From Delphinus delphis (taxonomy: Eukaryota > Chordata > Mammalia > Artiodactyla > Delphinidae), in contig NC_082687.1 in NCBI RefSeq assembly GCF_949987515.2, positions 117,657,838 to 117,721,837 on the forward strand: a stretch of DNA of 64,000 nt, given 5' to 3'. A program made the translations under genes and the position numbers. The notes under the pieces were generated by a model. It searched no databases and was not told the DNA's origin. It saw only the letters and a list, made by a program, of their open reading frames with translations. Of the stretch, positions 61,858 to 64,000 are shown piece by piece. The first letter of the stretch is position 1, and the number at the start of each line of letters is the position of its first letter.

Positions 61858-62069
61858 GGGCTTCCCTGGTGGTGCAGTGGTTGAGGGTCCGCCTGCCGAT
61901 GCAGGGGACACGGGTTTCTGCCCTGGTCCGGGAAGATCCCACATGCCGCGGAGCGGCTGGGCCCGTGAGCCATGGCCGCTGAGCCTGCACGTCCGGGGCC
62001 TGTGCTCCGCAACGGGAGAGGCCACAACAGTGAGAGGCCCGCACATCGCAAAAAAAAAAAAAAAAAGAA
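61858..62069 (+). mobile_element. CHR-type SINE
   Basis: Full head and body with an A17-type tail. A perfect 9-base duplication (g-a-a-a-c-t-g-t-a) lies at 61849-61857 and 62070-62078. Positions 62079-62835 beyond it are unassigned. Confidence 0.96.
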
Positions 62070-62835
62070 GAAACTGTAATATGTTTTAAAATTACTGGAT
62101 AGTAAAAAATTCTGGAAGGTATAGAAGAAGAATGCTACTTTACTAGTCTTTGCTGAAAAAGGTATTAACTATTTGATCCCAATGATAAACTAAACAGCAA
62201 AGGATGTAGAGTATGATTTGAAGGGCTTCACCTGATACTCTACCATTCCCTGCCTTCCATCAAAAAAAAAAATTTTTTTTTGTTTAAAATAGAACCTCAT
62301 GATGGAAGAGGACATAGTATCTGACATTGCTAGACTCTTGGGGTACAAATGCATGCATCCCAAGCCTCAGCATGCTAGCACACACAGACTAACATGTTGC
62401 TACCCACCCTGTGTAAGAACGATTTGCCAGGAATATTCCAATGGTGGGATTCCAGTTGGAGGGGAGTCTAACTGGAGGGGATATTGAAGCACCAGAAATT
62501 GAGGGTACGTAGGGAATGAAATTCTAGCCCAAACCAAAGAACACTGTTCTATATGAACACAGATTAAGACTGCAAGAATGAAAGGTACAATAATAGGAAA
62601 TACAAATGTAGGTAATGACGGGCTTATATGATCCTCTCCTCTTGGTCATTCCTATGGTCTCAAGAACACTCTCCTATATAACTCTAGCACAGTGCTTGAA
62701 AGCCTTAAAACAAGTATTTGAGGATTAAGAGACTCATTGGATATGCTGGATATCTTCTGTTTGTTCCTCCAGATCCTACTCTGTTCCCCACAAGGCTGAC
62801 CTATAAGGACCATATAAACAAGTTCCTTTGGAGCC

Positions 62836-64000
62836 AAGAATATACACTGGAGAAAAGACAGTCTCTTCAATAAGTGGTGCTGGGAAAACTGGACAGTTAC
62901 ATGTAAAAGAATGAAATTAGAACATTCTCTGACACCATATACAAAAATAAACTCAAAATGGATCAAAGACCTAAATGTAAGACAGGATACTATAAAACTC
63001 CTAGAGGAAAACATAGTCAGGACACCCTTTGACATAAATTGCAGCAATATCTTTTTGGATCCATCTCCTACAGTAATGGAATTAAAAACAAAAATAAACA
63101 AATGGGATGTAATTAAACTTAAAAGCTTTTGCACAGCAAAGGAAACCATAAACAAGATGAAAAGACAACTTACAGAATGGGGGAAAATATTTGCAAATGA
63201 TGCAACCAACAAGGAATTAATTTCCAAAATATACAGACAGCTCACACAGCTCAATATCAAAAAAACAACCCAATCAAACAGTGGGCAGAAGGCTTAAATA
63301 GACATTTCTCCAAAGAAGACATACAGATGGCCAACAGGCACATGAAAGCATGCTCAACATCACTAATTATTAGAGAAATGCAAATCAAAAGTACAATGAG
63401 GTATCACTTCACTCCAGGAAGAATGGTCATCATCAAAAAGTCTCCAAACAATACATGCTGGAGACAGTGTGGAGAAAAAGGAACCCTCCTACACTATAGG
63501 TGGGAATGTAAATTGGTATAGCCACTATGGAGAACAGTATGGAGTTTCCTTTAAAAACTAACAATAGAGTTACCATATGATCCTGCAATCTCACTCCTGG
63601 GCATATATCTGGAGAAAACTATAATCCAAAAAGATACATGCACCCCAATGTTCATTGCAGCACTATTTACAATAGCCAAGACATGGAAACTACCTAAATG
63701 TCCATCGACAGATGAATAGATAAAGAAGATGTGGTATATATATACATATATATATATATATATGTATATATATACATACAGTGGAATATTAGCCATAAAA
63801 AAGAATGAAATAATGCCATTTGCAGCAAGATGGATGGACCTAGAGATTATCATACTAACTGAAGTCAGATAGAGAAAGACATATATGCTATCACTTATAT
63901 GTGGATTCTAAAAAAAAAAAGGTACAAATGAACTTATTTACAAAACAGAAATAGACCCACAGACATAGAAAATAAACGGATGGTTACCAAATGGGAAAGG
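62836..64000 (+). mobile_element. 5'-truncated L1 (runs off the window end)
   Basis: It starts abruptly in ORF2 near g-g-a-g-a-a-a-a-g-a-c-a-g-t-c-t-c, with a long but interrupted ORF2 C-terminal frame (62911-63297 open). The 3' UTR begins around 63780. A TA microsatellite interrupts it at 63737-63778. Confidence 0.93.
63737..63778. repeat. (TA)n microsatellite inside L1
   Basis: TA units with occasional c and g interruptions, expanded from t-g-g-t-a-t-a-t-a-t in the L1 sequence. Confidence 0.92.

Noticed and set aside
62911..63297. 128-codon plus-strand frame
   Set aside because: L1 ORF2 C-terminal remnant; same sequence family as 53477-53698 and 832-1206.

Overview
This is mammalian nuclear DNA, almost certainly from a cetacean. 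The evidence is twelve copies of the tRNA-derived CHR-type SINE (heads beginning g-g-g-c-t-t-c-c-c-t-g-g, A-rich tails), several with clean target-site duplications. There are also fairly young L1 tails and old mammalian repeats (MIR, L2, MER5, ancient L1, ERV LTRs). Nothing prokaryotic, viral-genomic or CRISPR-like is present, and I saw no novel multi-gene system.

The only protein-coding gene I can support is PDE5A (cGMP-specific 3',5'-cyclic phosphodiesterase 5A), on the minus strand. Four coding pieces lie in the window: the PDE5A1 first coding exon (49292-49413), the alternative PDE5A2 first coding exon (47773-47798), common exon 2 (29880-30468) and exon 3 (19074-19163). All have consensus GT/AG splice sites, and the joined frames are open and in phase. 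They encode the isoform-specific N-termini, the regulatory region with the R-K-I-S phosphorylation site, and about three quarters of the cGMP-binding GAF-A domain. Exon 4 onward (rest of GAF-A, GAF-B, catalytic domain) was not found and should lie beyond position 1.

Layout: 1-19073 is intron 3 (partial), 19164-29879 is intron 2, 30469-49291 is intron 1 as spliced from PDE5A1 (30469-47772 from PDE5A2). A CpG island at about 47680-50110 carries both alternative first exons. A G-rich GT microsatellite (48969-49042) sits between them. Positions 50110-64000 are 5' flanking DNA with no recognised gene, filled with L1, SINE, L2 and old LTR/L1 remnants.

The best second-look items are the conserved dual-promoter arrangement of PDE5A, a consensus splice donor with a possible 17-nt microexon in intron 1 (46415-46440), and a divergent plus-strand donor at the CpG-island edge. 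Among the repeats they are an apparent twin-primed L1 with a TG microsatellite at its inversion junction, a solo LTR with a perfect 5-bp duplication, and two paralogous copies of an ancient L1-type 3' region, each interrupted differently. Repeat family names are from memory of consensus sequences; no search could be run.
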